A DNA stretch of 64,000 nt from JBEIQE01 sp040376705 (GCA_040376705.1 JBEIQE010000003.1:1-64000); one strand, 5' to 3'; shown: positions 45,130 to 56,396, counted from the stretch's first letter. Notes: generated from the sequence alone by a model not told the origin. Translations and numbers: made by a program.

Positions 45130-47996
45130 TATTCGTCCTCACCGTTGGCACTGGCCCATTCCTTGGTGCGCGCGAGGTGGCGGTAGTCGCTGTAGCGCGG
45201 GGCTAAGTCTTCATCCGGCTCGCTGCTGTATGGAGTGGCGGCGTCCCTGAAGCGCGCGAGCATATCCTCAAGCGCGGCTACAGCTTCATTGGCCATCAGC
45301 ACCGGCGCAATTTTGCCGTGCAAATCGGTTATCTTGCCGGCTGGTTCACCGCCTGAAATTTTCCAGAAACTCAGCTCGCTAACAGGTAATGCGGGTATAT
45401 CCTTAAAGCCGCCATTGGCAGCGATATGCGCTTCGAGTGGTAACTGCACGGCCACGTTACGCAGACGGTCTTTCTCACTCGGAATGCTGCCGGTTTTATA
45501 ATCGATAATCGATAACGCCTTATCACTATCGCGGTAATCGATACGGTCGGCTTTGGCCGAAAGGATAAAGCCGTCGCTCAACTCTACCGTACCAGTCACC
45601 TCGGTGGCGGCGGGGCGGCCGATATTACGGGTTTTGCGCTCGGTCTCGACAAACCAGTTCATGGCACGCGTGAAACGCGGCCACCATAGCGCTTTCTCAT
45701 TCTCAAGGCCTGCCTTGATCAGTTCTTCTTCGCCAATATTGAGTAACTCTGGCAAAGGGTCGGCCGGTAAATCATCGAGATGGTTCTGCAGGAAGCGGTT
45801 GAGTACCGCGTGAATGAACGTGCCGCGTTCGGCATGGCCGGGTTCGGGCTCAATCTCATCCAGTGGTTTGAGATCGAGGATCTTGCGGGCGTAAATACTG
45901 TAGGGGTCGCGCCGTAGCGTCTCGACTTGCGTAACTGAAAGCGTAGTTGGGCGCGCAGCCAGCGGCGGCCGTGGTTCGGGACGGGTAATCGGGTTGATAC
46001 TATCTGTATGGTCAAGCAGGCGGGCGAGGGCCAGCAGCTCACGCCCACGCTGATAGGGCGCTGTAATTTTTTGTGCTTCGAGCAGTGTATCAAGCCGGCG
46101 CAGCCAGCGCGCGGGTACGCTGGGTGCACCATCTTGCCGTTCAGCGCGGCACAGGATCACTTCGGGCGAGGCGGCGAGTGTATAAAAATCATGCGCTTCT
46201 TCACCTAAACGCTGCTCGGGCGATTTGAGGCCGAATTCCTTACGCATGGGGCGGCTCATCCACGGGTCAGGCTCGGGCGGAGCCGGCCAGTTACCTTCAT
46301 TCAGGCCAGCAAGGATAATTACATCCGCTGACTGCAAACGGGATTCCATGGGGCCTAGCAGTGTAAGGCGCGGATGATCGCCATAACGCAGGCGCACCAT
46401 CACATCGCTCATGAGTGTGAGCAGCACTTCGCTTAACTCAGTTGTTGCGAGAGGTGGGTAGTCGCGTGCGCTGGTGAGCAGGTCAGCCACCCAACCCGCC
46501 AAAGCTTCGCCCGATTCAGCACGCCAGAGCTTCTCTTTGCTTGAGAGTGCTTCGCCAGCCAGTACCAGTTCGCGCAGCAAGGCGGGTAGCTCTACTTTTT
46601 TGCCAGCAGTGAGCTTGAGCAGGGGCTCGATCTTGCTCTGTATATCCGCCAACCATTCGGCATGGGGTGGCTCACGCTTGATCAGCGCCTTAAGGCCCAG
46701 TACGCGTGGATGGCCGCGCAGTGATTGGCGCTCAATCTCGCGAATACGGCGGCGGCATTCCTGCGGCTCAATACCCCCCAGCATCAATGGGTGCTTCATC
46801 AGTGCCAATAAATTATGCCCGTCCGGCACTTCGGCATAAGCCAGCAGCAGGCGCAGGAAGGTGGCAGATTCTGTTTTGGCGAGGGGCGTACCGGCTGAAT
46901 CGTCGATACCCAAACCCCAGCGGCGCAGCATTTGTGCCACGCGGCGGCCAAGGTTACGGTCTGGTGTTATTAAGGTGCCGGTGCGGCCTGGCTGCTCAAG
47001 CACTTCGCGCAGCTTGTAGGCAATCAGGGTGGCCTCTTCCTGCTCGCTGGCGCAGGTCACGCGCGTTATACCATCGGCGTTGAGTGCAGGCAGCTTGGCC
47101 CATGTATCGGTTGCGGTGGCGGGTAGCAGGGCGGTGTGCAACAGCTCGCGGCGAGTGGCATGCGTATCATCAAGTTCGGGCCAGAGCGCCACCTGATTTA
47201 AAGGTACTTCAAGTTTGCCTAACAAATCATGCAGGCCAAACAGTGGGTGAGTGGCATCAACCTTATCCCACCAGCCATGGCACTCGGCAGCGCTGGGCAG
47301 GCCCGGCAGTACTATCTCGCCTTGCGGCAGTGCCAGTACCGCGCGCAAGAGCGTGGCAATAGCCGGAATAACGCCCGTCATACCCGCAGCAATAACCGGC
47401 GTTTGCAGCGGGCGCTCTTGCCATGCCTTAGCTTGTGCTTCGAGCAGCAGGTTGCGGCGTATTGCGCCATCCATCGCGCCTTCGGCTGCCAGAATACCCG
47501 GCCATAACTCGAGTACTGGCTTCAAGAATTTCAGCGTGATATTCCAGTGTTCCGACAGGCCTTTACCGCTGGCTAAATCATCAAGCTTGGTAACATCAGC
47601 ATTCTCAATCGCGATATCATCAAACAGGCGGCCAAGCTGGCGTGCATAAGCCAAGTGCTGCGCAGGGAGCCAGTCGGGATTAAAGCGTGCGACCAGCTGC
47701 GCTAATAAAAGCTGGCGGCGGCGCGGGGCGATCGCGGGGGCAATTTCGGCCCCTGTGGTGAGTGAGAGTTCTTCCGCGTCCAGATCGCCCAGCGGTACCA
47801 TGCGCGGCAACAGTAAGGCCTGACCATCGCTCTGGCGTAAGAAAGCTTCTTTAAGCGTACGGCAGGCGCGGCGGGTGGGCAGTAGCACCAAACATTCAGC
47901 CAGCTTGAGCGGTTCGGCACTAAAGCGGGTAAGCAGGCCTTGCGCCAACGCATCCGAAAATGCGACGCCTGCTGGTATATTGAAAATACGGCTCAT
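45129..47996 (-). CDS. addB: Double-strand-break repair nuclease AddB
   Basis: 955 residues. The N-terminal part resembles an inactivated SF1 helicase that has lost its Walker A Lys; the C-terminal RecB-type nuclease is visible as ADRIDYRDSDKALSIIDYKTGSIP. ADVIILAGLNEGNWP and HAVLNRFL further identify AddB. The Fe-S Cys cluster of some AddB proteins is not evident. It overlaps murU by four bases (ATGA), so the whole tsaE-amgK-murU-addB-addA run is translationally coupled. Confidence 0.92.
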   Translation of the reverse strand: MSRIFNIPAGVAFSDALAQGLLTRFSAEPLKLAECLVLLPTRRACRTLKEAFLRQSDGQALLLPRMVPLGDLDAEELSLTTGAEIAPAIAPRRRQLLLAQLVARFNPDWLPAQHLAYARQLGRLFDDIAIENADVTKLDDLASGKGLSEHWNITLKFLKPVLELWPGILAAEGAMDGAIRRNLLLEAQAKAWQERPLQTPVIAAGMTGVIPAIATLLRAVLALPQGEIVLPGLPSAAECHGWWDKVDATHPLFGLHDLLGKLEVPLNQVALWPELDDTHATRRELLHTALLPATATDTWAKLPALNADGITRVTCASEQEEATLIAYKLREVLEQPGRTGTLITPDRNLGRRVAQMLRRWGLGIDDSAGTPLAKTESATFLRLLLAYAEVPDGHNLLALMKHPLMLGGIEPQECRRRIREIERQSLRGHPRVLGLKALIKREPPHAEWLADIQSKIEPLLKLTAGKKVELPALLRELVLAGEALSSKEKLWRAESGEALAGWVADLLTSARDYPPLATTELSEVLLTLMSDVMVRLRYGDHPRLTLLGPMESRLQSADVIILAGLNEGNWPAPPEPDPWMSRPMRKEFGLKSPEQRLGEEAHDFYTLAASPEVILCRAERQDGAPSVPARWLRRLDTLLEAQKITAPYQRGRELLALARLLDHTDSINPITRPEPRPPLAARPTTLSVTQVETLRRDPYSIYARKILDLKPLDEIEPEPGHAERGTFIHAVLNRFLQNHLDDLPADPLPELLNIGEEELIKAGLENEKALWWPRFTRAMNWFVETERKTRNIGRPAATEVTGTVELSDGFILSAKADRIDYRDSDKALSIIDYKTGSIPSEKDRLRNVAVQLPLEAHIAANGGFKDIPALPVSELSFWKISGGEPAGKITDLHGKIAPVLMANEAVAALEDMLARFRDAATPYSSEPDEDLAPRYSDYRHLARTKEWASANGEDE

Positions 47997-48706
47997 GGCA
48001 CCGCTGCAGACTGCTTATGGAACAGCTCGAGCGACTGCGGGGTTGAGAAATGGAACCAGCCACCGTCATGCACCAAGCCGTAAAGCCGTCCAGCCTTTTG
48101 TGCGTTATCATAAATATCTCGGTTGGAGAAAACTAGGCCCAGTTCAGGCGGCGCGTACATTTCGGGGCGGACGATCATCAGCCCGCCATTCACATACTCG
48201 GCTTGCGAATTGGACAGGCGCACAAGATGGCCCTGTGCATCCATATTATAATCGGCTTTATCGCTGTCATGGCCCCAGGCTTTGGCCTTGGGAATGAGCA
48301 GCAGCAACACATCAACCGCATCGCCCAGCCTGTCCCATTCGGTGGTCAGACGGTCTATTGCAGGTGTGGTACCATCGGTATACAGAATATCCGCATTGGC
48401 TGTAAGGAACGGCGCCTTACCGCTGAGCAGGCCCTCGGTCAGCGCTTTCTTCACGCCGCCACCGGTTTCGAGCAGCTCATTCTCTTTCGAGATTTTGATA
48501 TGCGCTGGCACATACGCCTCAATCGCCTCAGGGCAATGGTGCGCATTCACGATAATGTTTTTAATGCCCGCCGCTTCAACAGCCGCCAGCGTGTGGCCGA
48601 GTAATGGCTTGCCCAGCACCTCCAGCATGGGCTTGGGCTTGTTGGCTGTCAGCGGCATCATGCGCACGCCTTTGCCGGCAGCGAAGATAATGGCTTCGGT
48701 GATCAC
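47993..48706 (-). CDS. murU: N-acetylmuramate alpha-1-phosphate uridylyltransferase-like nucleotidyltransferase
   Basis: 237 residues. A sugar-1-phosphate nucleotidyltransferase: the N-terminal IIFAAGKGVRMMPLTANKPKPM binds the nucleotide and ENELLETGGGVKKAL follows. With the AmgK-type kinase upstream this is the peptidoglycan recycling pair that converts MurNAc to UDP-MurNAc and bypasses de novo synthesis. The gene pair is established in Pseudomonas and Caulobacter. It overlaps amgK and addB by four bases each. Confidence 0.85.
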   Translation of the reverse strand: MITEAIIFAAGKGVRMMPLTANKPKPMLEVLGKPLLGHTLAAVEAAGIKNIIVNAHHCPEAIEAYVPAHIKISKENELLETGGGVKKALTEGLLSGKAPFLTANADILYTDGTTPAIDRLTTEWDRLGDAVDVLLLLIPKAKAWGHDSDKADYNMDAQGHLVRLSNSQAEYVNGGLMIVRPEMYAPPELGLVFSNRDIYDNAQKAGRLYGLVHDGGWFHFSTPQSLELFHKQSAAVP

Positions 48707-49746
48707 GCCGCGACTTTCTGTGGGGCACGCAGCTCTACGGGTGCGTATTGGTCAAACCAGCGCTTGAGCTCGGCCAAGGCAGGGTCAGCCAGGCACTTGT
48801 CAGTTGCGCGCCAGATGCCGGGAATATTGGCCAGGAACTGAACGCGACCCTCGGTGCGGGCATAGCGGGCGCAGGTGGCAATCCAGATAACCCAGCGCAC
48901 TGCGCCAAAGGCCATGGCACCGCTCTTGATCATCTCGGGGCTGAACTCAGGTCGCGCAGCGCTATAGGTCTTGAACACAGCTGCGCTTACATCAGCCGGA
49001 ATATCACGCCGCCATGACTGGGTAATTTCAACCAGATCGTAGAAAGGTGCGCCAAGGCCTGCATCCTGAAAATCAATCAGGCCAACCTTTTTATGCCCTG
49101 CACGTTCGGGCAGCATGAGCATATTGGCAGGCTTGAGGTCGCGCATAAGCAGCGTATTGGGTAAGGCCTCAAACGGTGCCAGCAGCTTCTGCCAGAGGCC
49201 CAAAAATTCTTCCTGCTCGGCAAGGCTAAGTGCGGGTGCACCTACGCATGGCAGATAGTGCTGGAAGAAATGCGAGAGATTGGCAAAGCCAGACTTCCAT
49301 TCCTTAAAATCATAGCGCAGCAGCTTGCTGGCCCATTCGGCCTCATCATCGCGGCTAAAGTTTTTCTGGATGTTGATGAGAACATCAGCGGCCATCAGGT
49401 GCAGGTCTTTTTCACTATGACCGTTTGCAATCAGGCGCGCGAAGCTGGCATCGCCAAAGTCTTCCTGCAGCAGAAGCTTGGCTTCTTTGTTATAGGCATA
49501 GACCTCAGGTGCGGAGAGGCCCATCTGGCGCAGCAGGCTGGCCACTTCCATAAAGCGGGTAATTTCCATTCTCACATCCGCCACATAGGTAATGATAGCG
49601 GTACGGCCATCAGGCGCATGAACCCGCTGGTAGCGGCGCAGTGAGGCACCTTTTTCCTCAAGCTCGCTAAGGGTGACGTTGTGCCAGCCGTTATCGGCCA
49701 GAAAATCATGCACGGTATCTTCCATACGGGTCATTACCTCATTCAC
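48703..49746 (-). CDS. amgK: N-acetylmuramate/N-acetylglucosamine kinase-like phosphotransferase
   Basis: 347 residues. APH-type kinase: the ATP-contacting N-lobe (YQRVHAPDGRTAIITYV, LLLQEDFGD), catalytic loop LLMRDLKPANML and metal motif GLIDFQDAGLG. AmgK phosphorylates MurNAc or GlcNAc at C1 before MurU. I chose GTG 49746, which overlaps tsaE's stop (GTGA) and has GGGGAG 8 bases upstream; ATG 49734 has its GAGG too close. Confidence 0.87.
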   Translation of the reverse strand: MNEVMTRMEDTVHDFLADNGWHNVTLSELEEKGASLRRYQRVHAPDGRTAIITYVADVRMEITRFMEVASLLRQMGLSAPEVYAYNKEAKLLLQEDFGDASFARLIANGHSEKDLHLMAADVLINIQKNFSRDDEAEWASKLLRYDFKEWKSGFANLSHFFQHYLPCVGAPALSLAEQEEFLGLWQKLLAPFEALPNTLLMRDLKPANMLMLPERAGHKKVGLIDFQDAGLGAPFYDLVEITQSWRRDIPADVSAAVFKTYSAARPEFSPEMIKSGAMAFGAVRWVIWIATCARYARTEGRVQFLANIPGIWRATDKCLADPALAELKRWFDQYAPVELRAPQKVAA

Positions 49747-50201
49747 TTGAATATCTCCCCAAGCACCTTATGGCGTTCTTCGTCGATTTGCAGCGTCAGC
49801 TGGCGCTGACCTTCCTGCTCCCCATAGGCCAAACTGGCATCGACACGGCTTGGGGGCAAGAGGCTGCCGAGGCGGTCGGGCCATTCAACCAGCATAATTC
49901 CCATGCGCAATTCGTCCCAGCCGAGACTGTAAATTTCACTCGAATCGGACAGGCGGTAGAGATCGAGATGGGCCAGTGGGCCTTTAGGGCTTTCATAGAC
50001 CTGCACCAACGTAAAGGTGGGACTCGGCACCTCTAGCTCATCGGGATTAAGCCCCTGAATTAGTGCGCGTGCAAAGGTGGTTTTGCCTGCCCCGAGGTCG
50101 CCATGCAGGGCGACAAAATCACCGGCATGTAAGAGGTTGCCTAAAGCGCGGGCAACGCGCTCGGTATGGGCTTGATCGGTAAGGTTTATTACTAAAGGCA
50201 T
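49743..50201 (-). CDS. tsaE: tRNA t6A synthesis ATPase TsaE
   Basis: 152 residues. Walker A LHGDLGAGKTTFARALI and VPSPTFTLVQVY identify it, and HLDLYRLSD is the family's H-x-D-x-Y-R motif. TsaE works with TsaB and TsaD to make threonylcarbamoyladenosine at position 37 of ANN-decoding tRNAs. It is the first gene of the overlapping operon that runs to addA; a divergent FNR gene starts 48 bp away. Confidence 0.94.
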   Translation of the reverse strand: MPLVINLTDQAHTERVARALGNLLHAGDFVALHGDLGAGKTTFARALIQGLNPDELEVPSPTFTLVQVYESPKGPLAHLDLYRLSDSSEIYSLGWDELRMGIMLVEWPDRLGSLLPPSRVDASLAYGEQEGQRQLTLQIDEERHKVLGEIFK

Positions 50202-50248
50202 AGCGCGCCATCTTGCCCTGTTTGGGGTTTATCTGCAATAAAGGCCGT

Positions 50249-51301
50249 ATGGAAAACGCTCTTATTTCTGCCGCTCCCGGCGGCCAGTTCGAAACCGATG
50301 TTGCCATCATTGGCGCAGGGCCAGTGGGCCTGTTTGCCGTATTTGAGTGCGGCATGCTCAAAATGAAATGCCATGTGCTCGACGCGCTCGATTTCGTAGG
50401 CGGGCAGTGCACTGCGCTGTATCCTGAAAAACCGATTTACGACATTCCCGGCCACCCCGGCATTGAGGCGGCCGACCTGATTGCCAAGCTGGCCGAGCAG
50501 GCCGCGCCATTCTCGCCCACCTACCATTTAGGCCAGCAGGTTACCGGTTTAGCCAAGCAGGCCGATGGCCGCTGGTTACTCACCACCTCGGCTAATACCC
50601 GCGTGGTTGCAGGTGCCGTGATTATTGCCGCTGGCTGCGGTGCTTTTGGCCCCAACCGCCCGCCGATGGAGAACCTCGAGGCTTACGAAGGCAAGTCGGT
50701 CTTCTATATGGTCAAGAGCAAGCAGGACTATAAGGGCAAGCGCGTGGTCATCGCCGGGGGTGGCGATAGCGCGGTTGACTGGGCAATTGCCTTGGCGGGT
50801 ATCGCCAGCCATATCTCGCTGGTGCATCGCCGACCCAAGTTCAGGGCTGCACCCGAGAGTGTGAGCCGTCTCGATGCGTTGGTCGCTGAGGGCAAAATCG
50901 ATCTGGTTACACCCTATCAATTGCATAGCCTTGAAGGTGCCAACGGCCAGATCAGCGCCGTGGTGCTTGAAGACCTCGATGGCAACAAGAAGAGCCTGGA
51001 GGCCGATATCCTGCTGCCGTTCTTTGGCCTCTCGATGGAACTGGGCCCGATTGCAAATTGGGGCTTGGGCCTTGAGAAAAATCATATCGCCATTCAGCCA
51101 ACCACCGCTGCGACATCCGAGCCGGGTATCTTTGCGATTGGCGATATCGCGACCTATGAGAATAAACTGAAGCTGATTCTCTGCGGCTTTAGCGAAGCTG
51201 CCTTTGCCGCGCATAGTGCACATAAGGCAGTTAAGCCCAACGAAGTGTTGCATTTCGAGTACTCGACCACCAAAGGCGTACCCGGCGACAAAGCGGCATG
51301 A
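50249..51301 (+). CDS. Ferredoxin-NADP reductase, thioredoxin-reductase-like (type 2)
   Basis: 350 residues from ATG 50249. Two Rossmann domains: IIGAGPVGLFAVFECG for FAD and VIAGGGDSAVDWAIAL for NADPH. GGQCTALYPEKPIYDIPGHP is diagnostic for the type-2 FNR of Bacillus and alphaproteobacteria, and the redox CxxC of thioredoxin reductase is absent. FAIGDIATY near the C-terminus closes the FAD site. It shuttles electrons between NADPH and ferredoxin or flavodoxin. Confidence 0.92.
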   Translation: MENALISAAPGGQFETDVAIIGAGPVGLFAVFECGMLKMKCHVLDALDFVGGQCTALYPEKPIYDIPGHPGIEAADLIAKLAEQAAPFSPTYHLGQQVTGLAKQADGRWLLTTSANTRVVAGAVIIAAGCGAFGPNRPPMENLEAYEGKSVFYMVKSKQDYKGKRVVIAGGGDSAVDWAIALAGIASHISLVHRRPKFRAAPESVSRLDALVAEGKIDLVTPYQLHSLEGANGQISAVVLEDLDGNKKSLEADILLPFFGLSMELGPIANWGLGLEKNHIAIQPTTAATSEPGIFAIGDIATYENKLKLILCGFSEAAFAAHSAHKAVKPNEVLHFEYSTTKGVPGDKAA

Positions 51302-51392
51302 GGTTTTGCGCAGTTAGCGCTTGACCCTGTAATGAGAAAAAGCTTTAAGGGTGACTTCTGAGGCTGTGCAACAGGCACGCCGAGGAGGCATC

Positions 51393-51947
51393 ATGAAAAA
51401 GCACGAATGGTTAAATCAGGACGCGATAACGCGAGCGCCGATTCCCTTTAATCTTTCCCAAACCCGGCTTCAATTGCTGGGTTTTTTTATATCTGAAAAT
51501 CAGGCCTATCCGGCTCCGGTCGAAATGATTGCTGAAACGGCAGGCCAGCGCTATCGCGTGAGCCATATGGGCTATGCTCATAAGCTCGATAAACGTAACG
51601 ACCGCGATATGCGCGAGCCAGATAAAACGGCGGTACCCGGCGCCACCATCAAGCTCGGGCATGTGGCCTATGCAGTAAACCCCGATCATATTTTGGTCGG
51701 GGCCGGGTGGGAGATACGGCGCGATATGCGCAGGCTCATAACTGCTGGCCATGTACCGCCCAGCACCGCACTTGCCATGATGGACTACCTGCAGCAGCAG
51801 CCTAAACAGGTATTACTTGCACGCGCCTATATGCAAAAAGGGCTCGAAGGTTACGGCAATACCAAATGCTGGATGGACCTACGTGACAAAATCCGCAAGG
51901 TGGATGTCAGAAGGCCTGTAGCTAAGAGAGTACCTGAGCCTGCTTAA
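51393..51947 (+). CDS. Unknown cytoplasmic protein
   Basis: 184 residues from ATG 51393, with a perfect GAGGAGG nearby. No signal peptide or TM. The start MKKHEWLNQDAITRAPIPFNL and middle IRRDMRRLITAGHVPPSTA do not match a family I know. Rich in basic residues (Arg, Lys, His), so RNA or DNA binding is possible but unproven. It is convergent with divL, overlapping its stop by four bases. Confidence 0.6.
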   Translation: MKKHEWLNQDAITRAPIPFNLSQTRLQLLGFFISENQAYPAPVEMIAETAGQRYRVSHMGYAHKLDKRNDRDMREPDKTAVPGATIKLGHVAYAVNPDHILVGAGWEIRRDMRRLITAGHVPPSTALAMMDYLQQQPKQVLLARAYMQKGLEGYGNTKCWMDLRDKIRKVDVRRPVAKRVPEPA

Positions 51948-54460
51948 GCCTGTGCTGTGCTCTGCTCCAGCGCCTTGAGACTAGGCGCTGTGAGCGGCAG
52001 GTAGCAGCGGATGGTCGAGCCGCGGTTGGGTGCGCTATCGATATCGATGCGCCCACCATGCATTTCGATGATGCTTTTAACCACCGAGAGGCCAAGACCC
52101 GCACCAGCCTGACCGGTACGGATATTGGCGCGTTCAAAGCGCTTGAAGATGCGGCTTTGGTCTGCCTGCGAAATGCCGATGCCATTATCGTTTACAGTGA
52201 GCAGCAGGTTGCCGTTCTGCTTCTCTGCCAGCAGCTTTACGCGGCCGCCAGCTGGCGTGAACTTGATGGCGTTGGAGAGCAGGTTGAACAGCGCCTGACG
52301 CACGCGGCGCTCATCAATGCTGATGGTGCCAATATCTTCAGGGCAGGTCACCTCGAGCTCGAGATCTTCCTGGCGGGCCCAATCCGCTACCACATCCGCC
52401 ACACCGCCTACCATATGCGCGATGTTCACTTCGGTACGGTCGAGGTTCATGTAACCGGCTTCAATGGTGGCCAGCTCGAGAATATCGTTGATGAGGGTAA
52501 TCAGGCGCTGGCCTGCTTCGAGGATATTACTGCAATATTCATGCTGGCGGGCATTGAGCGGGCCGAAGTACTGGTTTTGCAAAATCTCGGCAAAGCCCAT
52601 GATGGCTGTCAGCGGTGTACGCAGCTGGTAGGTGATGTTGGCAATGAACTCGCTCTTCAGGCGGTCGGCGGCTTCCAGAGCATCGTTGCTTTCGCGCAAG
52701 GCCTGCTCAACCTTCACGCTGTCCGAGATATCGAGGAACGAGTGCAGCACCGCGCCATCGGGCAGCGGCAGACCGAGGTAGTCGAGCACGCTGCCATCCG
52801 CACGCTCAAGGCGGCCGGAGCGCGGGTTACGGTCGAGTGCTATAGCCACCATATCGCGGTGCAGATTGGGCCATTCCTCATCGCTGACGGCAAAGAAGGG
52901 ACGCAGGCGGCCCTGCACATCATTGGCATGTGGTTCGCCCTCAAGGCTCTCAAGGTCGAGACCCCAGATACGGCCGAACGCAGGGTTGAACAGCTGCAGG
53001 CGGCCATCCGAGCCGTATACGCAAATGCCTTCGGCCAGATTATTGAGGGTTTCGCGCTGCACGGCCTGCAGGGTGTTATAGCTGGTCTCAAGCTCGAAGC
53101 GGCGCGAGACGTCTTCATAGACAAACAGCAAACCGCCAAACGGGTGCGGGGCCACAAGGGCACGCAGCATGCGGCCATCAGGCAAATGCTGCAGTTCTTC
53201 CTGCGGTTCGAGCAGCGAGGTGAAGAGGTTTTGCTGCTCCTGCCTGAAGCGCTTGAAGTCGGCCTGTTCGGTAATGCGGCGGTTCGAGCGCAGCTCTTCG
53301 AGCACTTCGGCAAAGTAGGGCTCGTTGCGCAGGAACGGCTCGGACAGGCCCCAGAGGTCAACAAACGGCTGGTTATAGAACTTGAGCTTCTGGTCTGGCC
53401 CGTAAATCGCAATCGCAGCGCCAAGGCGCTCGAGCACGGCAGCGTTACCTGCAATATGGCGCTTCAGCTCGCTCTCTTTTTCTTCCAGGCGGGTGAAGTC
53501 GACAGCAAAACCGATGAAGGCAGCATCCGGCTGGTTAAGCGGGATCTCAGTTGCGGCGTAGAGGCGGCGTTGGCCACCCACGATGACATGTGCCAATTCG
53601 TGGCGCACGTTCTGGTCAAGTTGCGCCTGCTCGGCCAGCCAGCGGCCATCCTCGCCAAGGCCGCCTGCAAACAGCTCGCGCTGGGTTTTAAGTACCATGT
53701 CCTGCTCAAGCTCGGTTGCGGCGGCGGCAGCCTTGTTGACCCAGGCGAGCGAGAGGTCTTCCTTGCGCAGCCAGACGGGGAAGGGCAGCAGGTCGAGGCG
53801 GGTTTGCCATGCGGCCAGCAGCTTCTCGGTCTGCTCGCGCAGGGCCTGTTCGCGCAGGGTAGCTTGTCGCTCGAGGGTTACATCGCGGGCGCGCAGTACA
53901 TAAAGCGCGGGCTGGCCACGGCGTACGGTGGCGCGGTGGCCTGAAACTTCGATCTGCTGGCCGTTCAGCGTGGTCACAACCTTGGTAAACTGCTCGCCTG
54001 CATCGGCCAGCCCTGTAATCACTTCGGCAAAGCTGGCGCGCTGATGCTCAACTACATTTTCGGCCAGCGCTTCAGGGCCGGAAAGGCGGTCACGCCCGAA
54101 CAGGGCCAAAAAGCCGGGCGAGAGGTGCACCAGGCCATTATCGCCAAAGGCGCATACATGGTCGGTCACGGTGGTGTTAATCGCTTCAAGGTTAACCAGC
54201 TCAACGCCTAAATGGTCGGCCAGCGCCCGCCACGCCACGCCCTGAAACCGGAAACTGGTAATACCAACCGCAATCATGAGGCCGGCGAGGGCCACAATCG
54301 CAAAGGAAATAAGCTTAACTGGCACGGTTTCGGGCACAAAGGCCAGCACCAGTGCCATGCCCGCAATGGCAAGGCTGCCAGCGATGATAAAGCCTAAGGC
54401 GTAGTGGGTGGATAACGGACGCACGGGTGGCAACTTATAGGGTGATTCATTGTTATACAA
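51944..54460 (-). CDS. divL: DivL-type PAS sensor kinase with Tyr in the H box
   Basis: 838 residues. Two N-terminal TM helices (about 20-70), then several PAS-like domains (about 90-200, 225-330, 345-455, 465-585), a DHp helix and an HATPase domain (NLLSNAIKFTP, DNGIGIS, GAGLGLSV). The H box reads FIANITYQLRTPLT: the usual His is Tyr611. Caulobacter DivL, which signals to CckA and so to CtrA in cell polarity, has the same Tyr replacement, and the tsaE...divL...ahcY order also fits. Its output is probably conformational, not phosphotransfer. Confidence 0.88.
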   Translation of the reverse strand: MYNNESPYKLPPVRPLSTHYALGFIIAGSLAIAGMALVLAFVPETVPVKLISFAIVALAGLMIAVGITSFRFQGVAWRALADHLGVELVNLEAINTTVTDHVCAFGDNGLVHLSPGFLALFGRDRLSGPEALAENVVEHQRASFAEVITGLADAGEQFTKVVTTLNGQQIEVSGHRATVRRGQPALYVLRARDVTLERQATLREQALREQTEKLLAAWQTRLDLLPFPVWLRKEDLSLAWVNKAAAAATELEQDMVLKTQRELFAGGLGEDGRWLAEQAQLDQNVRHELAHVIVGGQRRLYAATEIPLNQPDAAFIGFAVDFTRLEEKESELKRHIAGNAAVLERLGAAIAIYGPDQKLKFYNQPFVDLWGLSEPFLRNEPYFAEVLEELRSNRRITEQADFKRFRQEQQNLFTSLLEPQEELQHLPDGRMLRALVAPHPFGGLLFVYEDVSRRFELETSYNTLQAVQRETLNNLAEGICVYGSDGRLQLFNPAFGRIWGLDLESLEGEPHANDVQGRLRPFFAVSDEEWPNLHRDMVAIALDRNPRSGRLERADGSVLDYLGLPLPDGAVLHSFLDISDSVKVEQALRESNDALEAADRLKSEFIANITYQLRTPLTAIMGFAEILQNQYFGPLNARQHEYCSNILEAGQRLITLINDILELATIEAGYMNLDRTEVNIAHMVGGVADVVADWARQEDLELEVTCPEDIGTISIDERRVRQALFNLLSNAIKFTPAGGRVKLLAEKQNGNLLLTVNDNGIGISQADQSRIFKRFERANIRTGQAGAGLGLSVVKSIIEMHGGRIDIDSAPNRGSTIRCYLPLTAPSLKALEQSTAQA

Positions 54461-54518
54461 GCCGTAGCGGAACGCGAATCAAACTGTTAATATTACGGTC
54501 GGTAAAGGGAGTTTCACT

Positions 54519-55010
54519 ATGGTTCTCAAAGAAGTGCCCCGCTGGGCCCGCAAATGTATCGGCATCGGCATTCTGCTGCCCATCATCAGCTTCTTCATGC
54601 TGCAGAGCTATGACGCGCATACCGGTGTTTGGGACAATATGATGCGCCAGAACGTGGAGTTGCCGCTGCTCAAGGGGCAGAATCCTGTAGTTTGCATGCG
54701 CGAAAGTGTTCAGTTGATTATCAATGGCTCGCTCGGGTTCGATAAGGCAATCAGCAGCTATAGCTGCCAGCGCGCCACCATCGTGCCGTACCGGTTTGTG
54801 GGGATGATTTCCATCTTCATGATCGTGCTCGGTGTTTACATGTATGCCCGGGGCGACCAGCTGGCCAATCTGTGGCCTACAGAGTGGAAGCCGTTTGACG
54901 AGAAGAATGTGCGTGAAGAAGCCAAGCAGCGTGCCCGCACCAAGGGTCAGCCGCTCAAACTAGAGAATCCGGACGATAAACCGATTAACCCCAAAGAGGG
55001 CGGGTTCTGA
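54519..55010 (+). CDS. Membrane protein of unknown function
   Basis: 163 residues. Two hydrophobic helices (about 14-30 and 95-115) enclose a region with two Cys (VCMRES, SYSCQRA) that would be periplasmic and could pair. The C-terminus is charged and cytoplasmic. Not recognised. Divergent from divL, so the two may share a control region, and followed by a bidirectional terminator. Confidence 0.55.
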   Translation: MVLKEVPRWARKCIGIGILLPIISFFMLQSYDAHTGVWDNMMRQNVELPLLKGQNPVVCMRESVQLIINGSLGFDKAISSYSCQRATIVPYRFVGMISIFMIVLGVYMYARGDQLANLWPTEWKPFDEKNVREEAKQRARTKGQPLKLENPDDKPINPKEGGF

Positions 55011-55033
55011 CCTTAGTCAGATCTCAGGCAGTA

Positions 55034-55063
55034 AAAAGCCCCGCTGTTTCCAGCGGGGCTTTT
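55034..55063. terminator. Bidirectional terminator
   Basis: AGCCCCGCTG and CAGCGGGGCT form a perfect 10-bp stem with a TTTC loop (55037-55060), flanked by an A run on the left and T run on the right. It serves both the gene ending at 55010 and ahcY. Confidence 0.93.
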
Positions 55064-55085
55064 GCTTGGGCTCTAAGCCAGAGGC

Positions 55086-56396
<1,311 letters not shown>

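Noticed and set aside
52058..53944. 628-codon open frame on the plus strand
   Set aside because: It is the antisense of divL, which has clear PAS, DHp and HATPase motifs; the plus-strand translation shows no known domain and the frame is open because of codon bias.
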